DNA of 55,148 bases, taken from positions 1 through 55,148 of the forward strand of contig JASJDQ010000004.1 in the NCBI GenBank assembly GCA_030065075.1. Reading direction: 5' to 3'. Positions 1 through 7,740 of this stretch are shown piece after piece. The stretch is from Paracoccaceae bacterium. GTDB lineage: Bacteria; Pseudomonadota; Alphaproteobacteria; Rhodobacterales; Rhodobacteraceae. Under the pieces are notes generated by a model, which saw only the letters and a list, made by a program, of their open reading frames with translations, was not told the origin of the DNA and searched no databases. The translations under genes and the position numbers were made by a program. The stretch's first letter is position 1, and every line of letters starts with the position of its first letter.

Positions 1-1
1 C

Positions 2-379
2 GTCGAAGCAAAGCATTACCCGCACCTTGGCCCGGCACCGCGTGTCCCGCTGGGCGAGAACATCCGGGAGTCGCTGCAATTTCTGGGCGTCATCGTGGTG
101 GCGAACCTTGCAGCGCTGATCCTTTACATCACGCCGCTTGCGCCCTTCGTCTTCTACGGCCTGAACGGCTTCCTGCTGGCCCGTGAATACTACCGCATGA
201 TCGCGGTGCGCCGGATGGGTCGTAGAGAGGCCGGCAAGAGCTTTCGATCGAACCTGCTGACCATCTGGGCGGCTGGGGCACTGATGACCTTTCCGCTGAC
301 AATCCCGATTGTGAACCTGCTAGTCCCCATTCTGGGGGCCGCGACCTTCGTTCACATTTTTCACCGGCTGTCCAACTAG
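2..379 (+). CDS. EI24-domain (CysZ-like) membrane protein, 3' part only
   Basis: The reading frame is already open at the left edge, so only the last 125 residues are present. They read VEAKHYPHLG... through several hydrophobic segments (around LAALILYITPLAPFVFYGL and the end PIVNLLVPILGAATFVHIF). The stretch GFLLAREYYRMIAVRR is typical of the EI24 family, which includes the sulfate-uptake protein CysZ. An internal ATG at 95 is not the start, because the family pattern continues upstream of it. The protein should lie in the inner membrane. EI24 proteins outside the characterised CysZ group have no settled function, so sulfate transport is only a possibility. The gene converges on the DUF1467 gene, with one base between the two stop codons. 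Confidence 0.6.
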   Translation, partial: VEAKHYPHLGPAPRVPLGENIRESLQFLGVIVVANLAALILYITPLAPFVFYGLNGFLLAREYYRMIAVRRMGRREAGKSFRSNLLTIWAAGALMTFPLTIPIVNLLVPILGAATFVHIFHRLSN

Positions 380-380
380 A

Positions 381-665
381 TTATTCGCCGGAAGCTGGAC
401 CCATGCGGTTGAACATGTCGATGTCGCGGACGGTGATGTCGCCGAACACGATGACGCCCGCAATGATCGCCCAGATCGGAATGGCCCAATAGGTCGTGAT
501 CCGTAGCCGTTTCCGCATCGAGAAGCTGCTGGACGGCGATCCGGCATGTGTGCCTTCTACCTTTTCGCCGACGTCGCCTTGTGTTTCCAGGCGAATTGGC
601 AGGACGACGAACAGCACCATGAACCAGACGACGGCAAACAGCACCATGCCCGAGACGACACCCAT
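381..665 (-). CDS. DUF1467 family small membrane protein
   Basis: A 94-residue protein with two hydrophobic segments, one at the N-terminus (GMVLFAVVWFMVLFVVLPI) and one at about residues 58-76 (YWAIPIWAIIAGVIVF). A polar linker between them contains RLETQGDVGEKVEGTHAGSP, the conserved core of the DUF1467 family of alphaproteobacteria. Its ATG shares one base with the stop of the methylmalonyl-CoA epimerase gene (TGATG), so the two are probably co-transcribed and translationally coupled. No biochemical role is known for the family. The pairing with the epimerase is, to my knowledge, common in Rhodobacteraceae, but it does not reveal a function. Confidence 0.75.
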   Translation of the reverse strand: MGVVSGMVLFAVVWFMVLFVVLPIRLETQGDVGEKVEGTHAGSPSSSFSMRKRLRITTYWAIPIWAIIAGVIVFGDITVRDIDMFNRMGPASGE

Positions 666-1069
666 CAGACCTGCTCCAACTCGACCAGCGTTCCGGTGAA
701 GTCCTTGGGGTGCAGGAACAGCACCGGTTTGCCGTGTGCACCGATCTTGGGCTCGCCATCGCCCAGTACGCGAGCGCCCGAGGCGGTCAGCTTCGCGGCA
801 GCGTCACGGATGTCTTGGACTTCGTAACAAATGTGGTGAATGCCGCCCGAGGGGTTCTTTTCAAGAAATCCGGCGATCGGGGAATTGTCGCCCAAGGGAT
901 AGAGAAGCTCCACCTTGGTATTCGGAAGCGTGATGAACACAACAGTGACACCGTGCTCCGGTTCGTCCTGCGGCGCACCCACCTCGGCCCCCAGAGTGTC
1001 GCGATATTGTGCCGCCGCGGCCTCCAGATCCGGCACCGCGATCGCGACATGGTTCAGGCGTCCAATCAT
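665..1069 (-). CDS. mce: Methylmalonyl-CoA epimerase
   Basis: A 134-residue vicinal-oxygen-chelate protein that interconverts (2R)- and (2S)-methylmalonyl-CoA, linking propionyl-CoA carboxylation to the mutase step and succinyl-CoA. It opens with IGRLNHVAIAVPDLEAA, whose His is the first metal ligand. It contains KVELLYPLGDNSPIAGFLEKN and GIHHICYEV (second metal site and substrate loop), and ends in LFLHPKDFTGTLVELEQV, whose final Glu is a metal ligand. Length and motif order match the family throughout. The gene is first in a two-gene minus-strand unit and overlaps the DUF1467 start by one base. The mutase and propionyl-CoA carboxylase genes are not in this window. Confidence 0.93.
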   Translation of the reverse strand: MIGRLNHVAIAVPDLEAAAAQYRDTLGAEVGAPQDEPEHGVTVVFITLPNTKVELLYPLGDNSPIAGFLEKNPSGGIHHICYEVQDIRDAAAKLTASGARVLGDGEPKIGAHGKPVLFLHPKDFTGTLVELEQV

Positions 1070-1215
1070 ACCATTGCCTCTTCTTGCTCACCCATGGTGG
1101 GTTATGGCACGCGCCCAGCGCCAGACAAGGGGCAAGCCGCCGCAGTCTGCCTTTAACGCGGCGTTAGCCAATATCAGCGCAGACTGGTCCCAGTTTTGTT
1201 GCCGGAGGACCGCAA

Positions 1216-1932
1216 ATGCCGGATACCCTCGAAGATCTGATCATGCTTCAGCCGCCGACCGCTGACAGGCCGCTTTTGGGCTCAGTCATCCTGGTCGTCG
1301 AAGACAGCCGCCACGCGTGCGAGGCCATGCGCCTTATCTGTCAACGCTCCGGCGCGCGCATCCGTCGCGCGGAAAGCCTTGCCTCGGCGGAACGGCATCT
1401 GCGGACCTACCGGCCAAGGATCGCCGTTGTCGATCTTGGCCTGCCAGATGGCTCCGGCCTGCATCTGATCGAGAAACTCTCTCGATCAGATGCGCGGATC
1501 GACGGGATCATTGCGACGTCCGGGAACGAAACGCTTCACGAATCCGCGTTGCAGGCAGGGGCTGACATCTTCATGCCCAAGCCCATCGCCTCGATTTCAG
1601 CGTTCCAGCAGGCTGCTCTCAGCTTGCTGCCGAAGGACATCCAGCCCGAAACGGTCGCCCGCCCCGGCAACGACAACGTCGTGCCCGATCTGGTGGCGCT
1701 CAAGGACGATTTGACGCTGGCTGCCGAGTTAATGAAATCTGAACCTGACCCCGAAACACTGGATTACCTGACGAACTTCCTGATGGGATTGGCGAAAAGC
1801 ACCGGGAATCCCTTCATTGCCGAAGTTGTTGCCGATATCTCGGCCTACCGTAATGGAGTTGCTGGCGACTTTTGTCCGCTAAGGCTGGCAGAAGCTATCG
1901 AACGGCACGCCGCGCAGATGGCCACCGTCTGA
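1216..1932 (+). CDS. Orphan response-regulator receiver protein with an unassigned C-terminal region
   Basis: A 238-residue protein. Residues 24-135 form a CheY-like receiver: acidic pair E29-D30 (ILVVEDS), phospho-acceptor D73 (VVDLGLPDGSG), switch Thr/Ser at 101-102 and Lys122 in MPKP. All residues needed for phosphotransfer are present. The last 90 or so residues (after PETVARPGNDNVV) match no DNA-binding or enzymatic output domain I recognise. They have a helical, weakly hydrophobic look, with LDYLTNFLMGLAKS and FCPLRLAEAIERHAAQ. GGAGGACC at 1204-1211 provides a ribosome site for the ATG at 1216. No histidine kinase is adjacent, so partner and output are unknown. The neighbours (mce, the MT-A70 methylase) give no clue to its role. 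Confidence 0.8.
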   Translation: MPDTLEDLIMLQPPTADRPLLGSVILVVEDSRHACEAMRLICQRSGARIRRAESLASAERHLRTYRPRIAVVDLGLPDGSGLHLIEKLSRSDARIDGIIATSGNETLHESALQAGADIFMPKPIASISAFQQAALSLLPKDIQPETVARPGNDNVVPDLVALKDDLTLAAELMKSEPDPETLDYLTNFLMGLAKSTGNPFIAEVVADISAYRNGVAGDFCPLRLAEAIERHAAQMATV

Positions 1933-1996
1933 GGATTGCCGAGCAACACGTGTTCGCGTATTGTTCCCCTGGCATTCGCGCATCGGAAAGATCATC

Positions 1997-2638
1997 ATGT
2001 TGAATATGGGGCAAAACGCAGCACAAGACCTGGCCGACTTTCTTGACCGAGACCGGTTCGGGACCGTGCTGGCGGACCCACCGTGGCGCTTTGTGAATCG
2101 GACGGGAAAGATCGCCCCGGAACACAAGCGGCTTGCAAGGTACCCGACCATGGAGTTGGAGGACATCTGCGCGCTTCCCGTGGCCGATCACCTCGAAGAC
2201 CGTGCGCATTGCTACCTGTGGGTTCCGAACGCACTGTTGCCCGAAGGCCTGCAGGTGCTGCAGGCATGGGGGTTCGAGTACAAATCCAACATAGTGTGGC
2301 ACAAAATCCGCAAGGATGGCGGCTCAGACGGTCGCGGCGTCGGGTTCTATTTCCGGAACGTGACCGAGATTCTGCTGTTCGGCACGCGCGGCAAGAACGT
2401 GCGGACCGAAGCGCCAGGGCGGCGTCAGGTGAACATGATCCAAAGCCGGAAACGCGAGCATTCGCGAAAGCCGGACGAGCAATACCGCGTCATAGAAGAC
2501 TGCTCCTGGGGACCATATCTGGAGCTTTTCGGACGCGGCATTCGCGACGGCTGGACCGTTTGGGGCAATCAGGCGGATGCCGACTACAAGCCGGATTGGA
2601 AGACATACTCCTACAATTCCGGTGTTGCCGCCGAGTGA
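1997..2638 (+). CDS. MT-A70 family adenine-N6 DNA methyltransferase (probable R-M modification subunit)
   Basis: A 213-residue protein with the MT-A70 signature: the catalytic tetrad DPPW at residues 27-30 (TVLADPPWRF), then YPTMELEDICALPV, YLWVPNALLPEGLQVLQAWGF, NIVWHK and the C-terminal ELFGRGIRDGWTVWGNQ that closes the SAM-binding fold. Such stand-alone bacterial enzymes usually methylate adenine in DNA and often belong to restriction-modification systems. I chose ATG 1997 because GGAAAG lies six bases upstream; an in-frame TTG at 1961 adds 12 residues but has poorer support. A BglII/BstYI-type endonuclease lies 0.7 kb away on the other strand (3382-4113), with an L,D-transpeptidase gene between. 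The recognition sequence is not visible from the protein. Confidence 0.85.
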   Translation: MLNMGQNAAQDLADFLDRDRFGTVLADPPWRFVNRTGKIAPEHKRLARYPTMELEDICALPVADHLEDRAHCYLWVPNALLPEGLQVLQAWGFEYKSNIVWHKIRKDGGSDGRGVGFYFRNVTEILLFGTRGKNVRTEAPGRRQVNMIQSRKREHSRKPDEQYRVIEDCSWGPYLELFGRGIRDGWTVWGNQADADYKPDWKTYSYNSGVAAE

Positions 2639-2751
2639 GCACAAAAGCCACAGACCAGAAAATTCCGCGATAACAAACGCGTGACGCCATCCCTCTGCCA
2701 CAAATCAACAGCTAGGGTTGCTGCCGGGGATTGTGTAACGAGGCTTTTGAG

Positions 2752-3330
2752 ATGCTGCCAAGAAGAGACGTATTGCTCGGCGGAGCTGCGGCTGCCGCCA
2801 CACTATCGGGTTTGCCCGCATTTGCTGCGAAGACGAAAGACGAAGAGGTCATTGACCCGCGCAAGGCGCGTATCATCCGCGTTGGGAAAGCAACGCGACC
2901 GGGTGTGATCCACATAAAACCGGACGAGTTCGCGCTTTATTGGACCATGGAAAACGGTCGCGCCATCCGGTATCCGATCGGCGTCGCGAAGCGCCATCTT
3001 TGGGAACCCGGTTCGTACATCATTCGTCGCAAGAAGGAATGGCCCGACTGGACGCCGACGCCGGCCATGATTAAGCGCAACCCAAAGTATGAAAAGTGGA
3101 AAGACGGAATGCCGGGCGGTCCGGGGAACCCGCTTGGCGCACGGGCGCTTTATCTGTTCCACCCGAACGGTGGTGATTCGATGTTGCGGGTCCACGGCAC
3201 CAATGCGCCGAAGACGATCCTGACCCGCGTGTCGAACGGCTGTGCCCGACTGACGAACGGCTACATGACGGACCTGTACGACCGTGTGCCGATCGGCACC
3301 TCTGTTCATCTGTATCCGATGACGACCTAG
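2752..3330 (+). CDS. L,D-transpeptidase (YkuD domain), probably Tat-exported
   Basis: A 192-residue periplasmic enzyme that makes 3-3 peptidoglycan cross-links or attaches proteins to peptidoglycan. The N-terminus LPRRDVLLGGAAAAATLSG with PAFAA has a twin-arginine motif followed by a hydrophobic stretch and an Ala-rich cleavage site, so Tat export is likely. The YkuD domain runs from about residue 45 to the end and carries His148 (LRVHGTN) and nucleophile Cys164 (RVSNGCARL) at the spacing usual in the family. ATG 2752 is preceded by GAGG eight bases upstream; a TTG at 2731 is also in frame but would spoil the signal peptide. The gene sits between the putative methyltransferase and endonuclease genes and ends in a strong hairpin (3347-3372). 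Confidence 0.9.
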   Translation: MLPRRDVLLGGAAAAATLSGLPAFAAKTKDEEVIDPRKARIIRVGKATRPGVIHIKPDEFALYWTMENGRAIRYPIGVAKRHLWEPGSYIIRRKKEWPDWTPTPAMIKRNPKYEKWKDGMPGGPGNPLGARALYLFHPNGGDSMLRVHGTNAPKTILTRVSNGCARLTNGYMTDLYDRVPIGTSVHLYPMTT

Positions 3331-3346
3331 GCTTTTGGCCACAGAC

Positions 3347-3372
3347 AGCGGCAGCCAAGGCAGGCTGCCGCT
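3347..3372. terminator. Bidirectional hairpin between convergent genes
   Basis: A perfect 10-bp inverted repeat (AGCGGCAGCC / GGCTGCCGCT) encloses a 6-base loop in the gap between the stop of the L,D-transpeptidase gene and the stop of the convergent endonuclease gene. There is no real T-run on either strand, so termination may be weak or assisted. The position between two converging genes fits a shared terminator. Confidence 0.55.
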
Positions 3373-3381
3373 TATCCTGCG

Positions 3382-4113
3382 TCAGGTCAGGATATCAGCA
3401 GGCAATCCGATCAGCAGAAGCGGACACGGGTTACCGACGCCCCGGTGCACACGCTCTTCCAGCTTGGACCAATGAGTCGTCGCCTGCCCGAATTTGTCCG
3501 CGACGAACTTCCTCGAAAACGCATCCGCGAACGGAACACCACGGGCCACCTGATCCGCCACGGATTTGCGTTGCGCCGCCGTCCGGGCGCCGATACCCAG
3601 CCGGTCCAGATCATCTTCCGAGCGCAACTCATGCGCCTTCATCCACGAAGTTATGCGCTCCAGAAAGCATTGCTGGAGCGATGTACCGCGGGTCACGATC
3701 ACGCCCACGCTGATTGCTGACAACGCATGTAACCGCTGAAAATTCTCAAGGTCCCGGTCAAAGAACGGGTCCTTGTTGTTCCACTCGATTTCCAGCGCCA
3801 GAGCACCTGCTTCAGCGAACTTCACGTGATCGACCTCGTGGCTGATTCCGGCGCGCGCGCGGCCATCGACGACCGTTTCAACGCTGAAATTGTGCTTCCG
3901 CCAGTTGATGTCCGACAATTCGTGCCGCAGCCGTTGCGTCAAGCCCGCCTCCCCTCCGCCGCCGGTCACGACTTCCTCGACCGTGATACGGAACTCCAGA
4001 AGGACGCGCGCCAGCAAGTCCAACTCGGTCGGGAAATCATGCGCCAGAATGGCCTCGGCGTGGTTGCGGGTCAGTACGTCGAACCCCTCATCCTGGAGCG
4101 ACTCCAGGCTCAA
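3382..4113 (-). CDS. BglII/BstYI-family type II restriction endonuclease
   Basis: A 243-residue protein. The central segment, with SHEVDHVKFAE, ALALEIEWNNKDP and FFDRDLENFQRLH, is the hallmark of BglII/BstYI-type endonucleases. Asp95, Glu108/Glu110 and Lys114 are candidate metal-site residues of the PD-(D/E)XK fold. The protein ends in CPLLLIGLPADI, like the PLVLIGI ending I recall for BstYI. Known members cut AGATCT or RGATCY; both kinds of site occur in this window (for example AGATCT near 9717 and GGATCC near 4576). The start is TTG 4113, overlapping the stop of the GNAT gene by four bases, so it appears translationally coupled to aspS and GNAT. The likely modification partner is the MT-A70 enzyme at 1997-2638. 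Activity and specificity are inferred. Confidence 0.78.
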   Translation of the reverse strand: MSLESLQDEGFDVLTRNHAEAILAHDFPTELDLLARVLLEFRITVEEVVTGGGGEAGLTQRLRHELSDINWRKHNFSVETVVDGRARAGISHEVDHVKFAEAGALALEIEWNNKDPFFDRDLENFQRLHALSAISVGVIVTRGTSLQQCFLERITSWMKAHELRSEDDLDRLGIGARTAAQRKSVADQVARGVPFADAFSRKFVADKFGQATTHWSKLEERVHRGVGNPCPLLLIGLPADILT

Positions 4114-4793
4114 AGCCCAGGATCCCGTGCCACAAGGATCGGGGCTGTCAGGTCAATAAGCCTCTGTTTTTGCTGGCCGGCTTCATCGAAATTCGACGGA
4201 TCAAGCCAGGTCTCGAATGCGTTTTGCAAAGCTGGCCATTCACGGTCAATCGCCGCGAACCATGCCGTATCGCGGTTCCTGCCTTTCACCACCGCCGCTT
4301 GCCGAAAGATGCCTTCATAGCTCAACCCGAACCGAAGCGCGGCCCGGCGCGAGGCAATATTGGCAGCGTTGCACTTCCATTCGAACCGCCGATAGCCCGC
4401 CTCGAATGCCCATTTGATCGTCAGATAAATCGCCTCAGTCGCCTCACGCGTGCGCTGCAGACGTGGCGTGAACACGATATAGCCCACTTCGATGGACCCG
4501 GCAGAGGGGTTGATGCGCAACAGGCTGAGCGTGCCGCCCACGCGGCCATCTTCCATGCGAACAGCGAATTGCATTGGATCCGTCGCAATGCGGACCTGGT
4601 CGACCCAGACGCCCAGAGCGGCTTCATCCGCGAAAGGCCCCACGGGAATGTACTTCCAAACCTCGGGCGCCTCCGCATGGGCCTCCCAAAGCTCGGGAAT
4701 ATGCACGTGCGACAGGGGCTCCAGCCAAACATAGCGCCCCGCCATCACGGAATGCGGCGGGTAAGGCGGCGCTATCCAGTCCGCCAGGCTCAT
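4110..4793 (-). CDS. GNAT N-acetyltransferase, RimJ/RimL type
   Basis: A 227-residue protein of the Acetyltransf_3 (RimJ/RimL-like) group, which transfers acetyl from acetyl-CoA to N-terminal or small-molecule amines. Recognisable parts are the start [20 protein letters not shown], the core beta-strands [23 protein letters not shown], the acetyl-CoA helix region [18 protein letters not shown] and the closing block [21 protein letters not shown]. The ATG at 4793 overlaps the aspS stop by four bases (ATGA), and its own stop overlaps the endonuclease start in the same way, giving a tight three-gene unit aspS-GNAT-endonuclease. The substrate cannot be predicted. It may be an aminoacyl- or protein-N-terminal acetyltransferase, but nothing here decides that. 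Confidence 0.85.
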   Translation of the reverse strand: MSLADWIAPPYPPHSVMAGRYVWLEPLSHVHIPELWEAHAEAPEVWKYIPVGPFADEAALGVWVDQVRIATDPMQFAVRMEDGRVGGTLSLLRINPSAGSIEVGYIVFTPRLQRTREATEAIYLTIKWAFEAGYRRFEWKCNAANIASRRAALRFGLSYEGIFRQAAVVKGRNRDTAWFAAIDREWPALQNAFETWLDPSNFDEAGQQKQRLIDLTAPILVARDPGL

Positions 4794-6568
4794 TCTTCCG
4801 GGGGCAGAACCCGCAACCGAAGCTCGCGCAGTTGCTCGTTCGTGGGTTCAGAAGGCGCGCCCATCATCAGGTCTTCGGCACGCTGGTTCATCGGGAAGAG
4901 CATGACTTCGCGGATGTTTTCTTCGTCCGCCAACAACATCACGCAGCGGTCGATCCCCAACGCACAGCCTCCGTGCGGCGGGGCGCCAAAGCGGAACGCG
5001 TTAACCATGCCGCCAAAGCGCTTCCGCACCTCGTCTTCGCCATAACCGGCCAGCCCAAAAGCCTTGAACATGATCTCGAGCTGGTGGTTCCGGATCGCGC
5101 CGGAGAGGATCTCGTACCCATTGCAAGCCAGGTCGTATTGGTATCCCAGCACATCCAACGGATCGCCATCCAGAGCCTCGGCCCCGCCCTGCGGCATCGA
5201 AAACGGGTTATGGCTGAAATCGACCGTGCCGGTCTCGTCGTCCTTTTCGTACATCGGGAAATCGACGACCCAGGCGAAGGCGAAGCGGTTCTTTTCGGAA
5301 AGCCCCAACTCATCGCCGATCACGTTACGCGCCAGCCCCGCGACACGCTCGAAGCTCTCGGGCTTGCCGCCGAGGAAGAACGCGGCATCGCCCTTGCCAA
5401 GACCAAGCTGCTGGCGGATGGCCTCGGTGCGCTCCGGGCCGATGTTCTTCGCAAGCGGCCCGGCGGCTTCCAGGCCATCGTCGCCCTCCCGCCAGAAGAT
5501 ATAACCCATGCCCGGCAGTCCCTCTTTCTGGGCAAAGGCGTTCATCCGATCGCAAAACTTGCGCGATCCACCCGTCTGTGCGGGGATCGCGCGGATCTCG
5601 GTGCCATCCTGCTCCAAGATCTTGGCGAAGATCGCGAAGCCCGAGCCACGGAAATGCTCGGACACGTCCTGCATCTTGATAGGGTTCCGCAAGTCGGGCT
5701 TGTCGGTGCCGTACCACTTCATCGCATCTGCGTATTTGATCTTGGGCCAGAGCTTGTCGACCGTGTGGCCACCCCCGAATTCCTCGAACACACCCTCGAT
5801 CACGGGCTGCATGGTGGCAAAGATGTCGTCCTGCTCGACAAAGCTCATTTCCACGTCGAGCTGGTAGAAATCGGTGGGCGAGCGGTCGGCGCGCGGGTCT
5901 TCATCGCGGAAGCAGGGCGCGATCTGGAAATACTTGTCGAACCCGCTGACCATCAGCAACTGCTTGAACTGCTGCGGTGCCTGCGGCAGCGCGTAGAACT
6001 TGCCCGGGTGCAGCCGCGACGGCACCAGGAAGTCGCGCGCGCCTTCGGGCGACGAGGCCGTGATGATCGGCGTCTGATGCTCGCGAAAGCCGATGTCCCA
6101 CATCCGGCGACGCATGCTGGCGATGACATCGGACCGAAGCGTCATGTTCCGCTGCATCACCTCGCGGCGGAGGTCCAGGAAGCGATAGCGCAGCCGCGTT
6201 TCCTCGGGGTATTCCTGATCGCCGAAGACGATCAGCGGCAGCTCCTCGGCCGCACCCAGCACTTCCATGTCACGGATGAAGACCTCGACCTCACCCGTTG
6301 GGATCTTGGGGTTCACCAGGTCGGGCTCGCGCGCCTTGACGTTGCCGTCGATGCGAATGCACCACTCCGAGCGAACCTTTTCGACCTCGCTAAACACCGG
6401 GCTGTCGGGGTCGCAAAGCACTTGCGTAATGCCATAGTGGTCCCGCAGGTCGATGAACAGGACACCGCCGTGGTCGCGGATACGGTGAACCCAACCCGAT
6501 AGACGAACGGTTTCGCCCACTTGGGCGGAAGTGAGATCGGCGCAGGTGTGGCTGCGATAGGCGTGCAT
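4790..6568 (-). CDS. aspS: Aspartate--tRNA ligase, bacterial type
   Basis: A 592-residue class II aminoacyl-tRNA synthetase that charges tRNA-Asp. The N-terminal OB-fold anticodon domain ([23 protein letters not shown]) is followed by motif 2 ([21 protein letters not shown]), the GAD insertion in the middle third, and motif 3 ([13 protein letters not shown]). The start is ATG 6568 (MHAYRSHTC), not the earlier in-frame codon at 6610. The anticodon domain has His-Gly-Gly where E. coli has Leu-Gly-Ser, as in bacterial AspRS enzymes that also mischarge tRNA-Asn and rely on GatCAB. This fits alphaproteobacteria, but the inference rests on one position. A good promoter lies just upstream (6604-6632). 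Confidence 0.96.
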   Translation of the reverse strand: MHAYRSHTCADLTSAQVGETVRLSGWVHRIRDHGGVLFIDLRDHYGITQVLCDPDSPVFSEVEKVRSEWCIRIDGNVKAREPDLVNPKIPTGEVEVFIRDMEVLGAAEELPLIVFGDQEYPEETRLRYRFLDLRREVMQRNMTLRSDVIASMRRRMWDIGFREHQTPIITASSPEGARDFLVPSRLHPGKFYALPQAPQQFKQLLMVSGFDKYFQIAPCFRDEDPRADRSPTDFYQLDVEMSFVEQDDIFATMQPVIEGVFEEFGGGHTVDKLWPKIKYADAMKWYGTDKPDLRNPIKMQDVSEHFRGSGFAIFAKILEQDGTEIRAIPAQTGGSRKFCDRMNAFAQKEGLPGMGYIFWREGDDGLEAAGPLAKNIGPERTEAIRQQLGLGKGDAAFFLGGKPESFERVAGLARNVIGDELGLSEKNRFAFAWVVDFPMYEKDDETGTVDFSHNPFSMPQGGAEALDGDPLDVLGYQYDLACNGYEILSGAIRNHQLEIMFKAFGLAGYGEDEVRKRFGGMVNAFRFGAPPHGGCALGIDRCVMLLADEENIREVMLFPMNQRAEDLMMGAPSEPTNEQLRELRLRVLPPEE

Positions 6569-6603
6569 AAGAGCTTTCCATAGAAGGCAAAACAGTTCCC
6601 CGC

Positions 6604-6632
6604 GATACACGCGTTCTGATTGCCGGTGTCAA
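6604..6632 (-). promoter_or_regulatory. Sigma-70 type promoter for aspS-GNAT-endonuclease
   Basis: On the minus strand TTGACA (6632-6627) and TGTATC (6609-6604) are separated by 17 bases, a near-consensus arrangement. The expected transcription start, near 6597, leaves a leader of about 29 bases before the aspS ATG. Confidence 0.6.
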
Positions 6633-6727
6633 GGGTCCGACACGGCTGAAAACTGTTCACGAATGCCGTAATTCAGCCGCAAATTCCCGATATCCCTCCA
6701 ATCGAAGAAACAATTCTCAATTGTCCC

Positions 6728-7729
6728 GTGCGAGCAGTTCTGAAGAATACCCGACCCGTTCTTGCGCCGCTTTACATCTACTGGCTGTTGGCGGCGCTGA
6801 TCCCGGTATGCATGGTGATCGATCTATTCGTCGCGCCGTCCATCTATTGGCCGAACGTGTATACGGTGCCGGTGATGGTGGCGATCTACACCAGCTATCT
6901 GGTCTTCCTTGCTAAAATCACAGGTCCGCTGGAAACCGCCCCGCTCTGGGCCAAGGGCGCGCGGATCATCTGCGAATGCCTTTTACTGCTGACATTGACG
7001 CGGAATTGCCTGCCGCTCTTGGACCAGATGGTGAAGATCAACCAGTGGCCCTTGGCAGATGACTGGCTGGCTGCCGCGGACGCCTTCATCGGTTTCGATT
7101 GGCTCGCGTATTTCACGTTTGTACACGAGCGCCCCGACCTGATCTGGCTGCTCGATTACTCTTACATGATTACCGGGCAAATCGCGTTTTTTCTGGTGTG
7201 TGGTCTGATCCTGATGGGACAGTTACGTCGCATCCGGTTTCACATGGAAACCGTCGTCTTGACTACGTTCATCAGCATTCTGGTAAGCGCGGTCACGCCC
7301 GCCTATGCGGCGGCCATCTACTACGGCATAGATTTTTCCGAATATCCGAACTTCGGCTTTGCGCCCGGGATATATCATGTCGAGAACTTGTACCTACTGC
7401 GCGAAGCCTCACCCGACTACGGCATTGGCGAGCAGCCCTTCAAGGGCCTCGTCACCTTCCCGTCTGTCCACACGGCCTTGGGCGTCTTGTTGGCCGGTGC
7501 CGTTTGGCGACATTGGCTGTTCTGGCCTCTCGCCGCCTATGCCGTGGTGATGATCCCGTCGACGCCGGTCTTTGGCAGTCACTACATTGTCGACGTCTTT
7601 GCCGGGGCCGCCTTGAGCATTGCCGTCATGATGATTGTGGCCCGCCGGAAAGCCTATGCGGGGCTCTTTGACGCGAAACCGGTGAGCGAGCCAAATTGGA
7701 TCTGGGCGCCCAACCGATCGACAGCGTGA
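6728..7729 (+). CDS. PAP2-superfamily integral membrane phosphatase/phosphotransferase
   Basis: A 333-residue polytopic membrane protein with about six hydrophobic helices. Its C-terminal part has the PAP2_3/inositolphosphotransferase pattern: TFPSVHTALGVLLAG (catalytic His in SVHT) and STPVFGSHYIVDVFAGAAL (His and Asp of the last motif). Relatives act on lipid phosphates or transfer phospho-head groups at the membrane. The start is GTG 6728 (RAVLKNTRPVL); TTG 6721 is an alternative. The next gene, a GT87-type glycosyltransferase, begins 11 bases after its stop. The pair may modify a lipid-linked glycan or phospholipid; that is inference from adjacency. The substrate is unknown. Confidence 0.75.
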   Translation: MRAVLKNTRPVLAPLYIYWLLAALIPVCMVIDLFVAPSIYWPNVYTVPVMVAIYTSYLVFLAKITGPLETAPLWAKGARIICECLLLLTLTRNCLPLLDQMVKINQWPLADDWLAAADAFIGFDWLAYFTFVHERPDLIWLLDYSYMITGQIAFFLVCGLILMGQLRRIRFHMETVVLTTFISILVSAVTPAYAAAIYYGIDFSEYPNFGFAPGIYHVENLYLLREASPDYGIGEQPFKGLVTFPSVHTALGVLLAGAVWRHWLFWPLAAYAVVMIPSTPVFGSHYIVDVFAGAALSIAVMMIVARRKAYAGLFDAKPVSEPNWIWAPNRSTA

Positions 7730-7740
7730 GATCACCCAAG

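Noticed and set aside
4574-6502. A 642-codon plus-strand open frame opposite aspS
   Set aside because: It is a shadow of aspS in a high-GC gene, with no domain similarity and no ribosome site.
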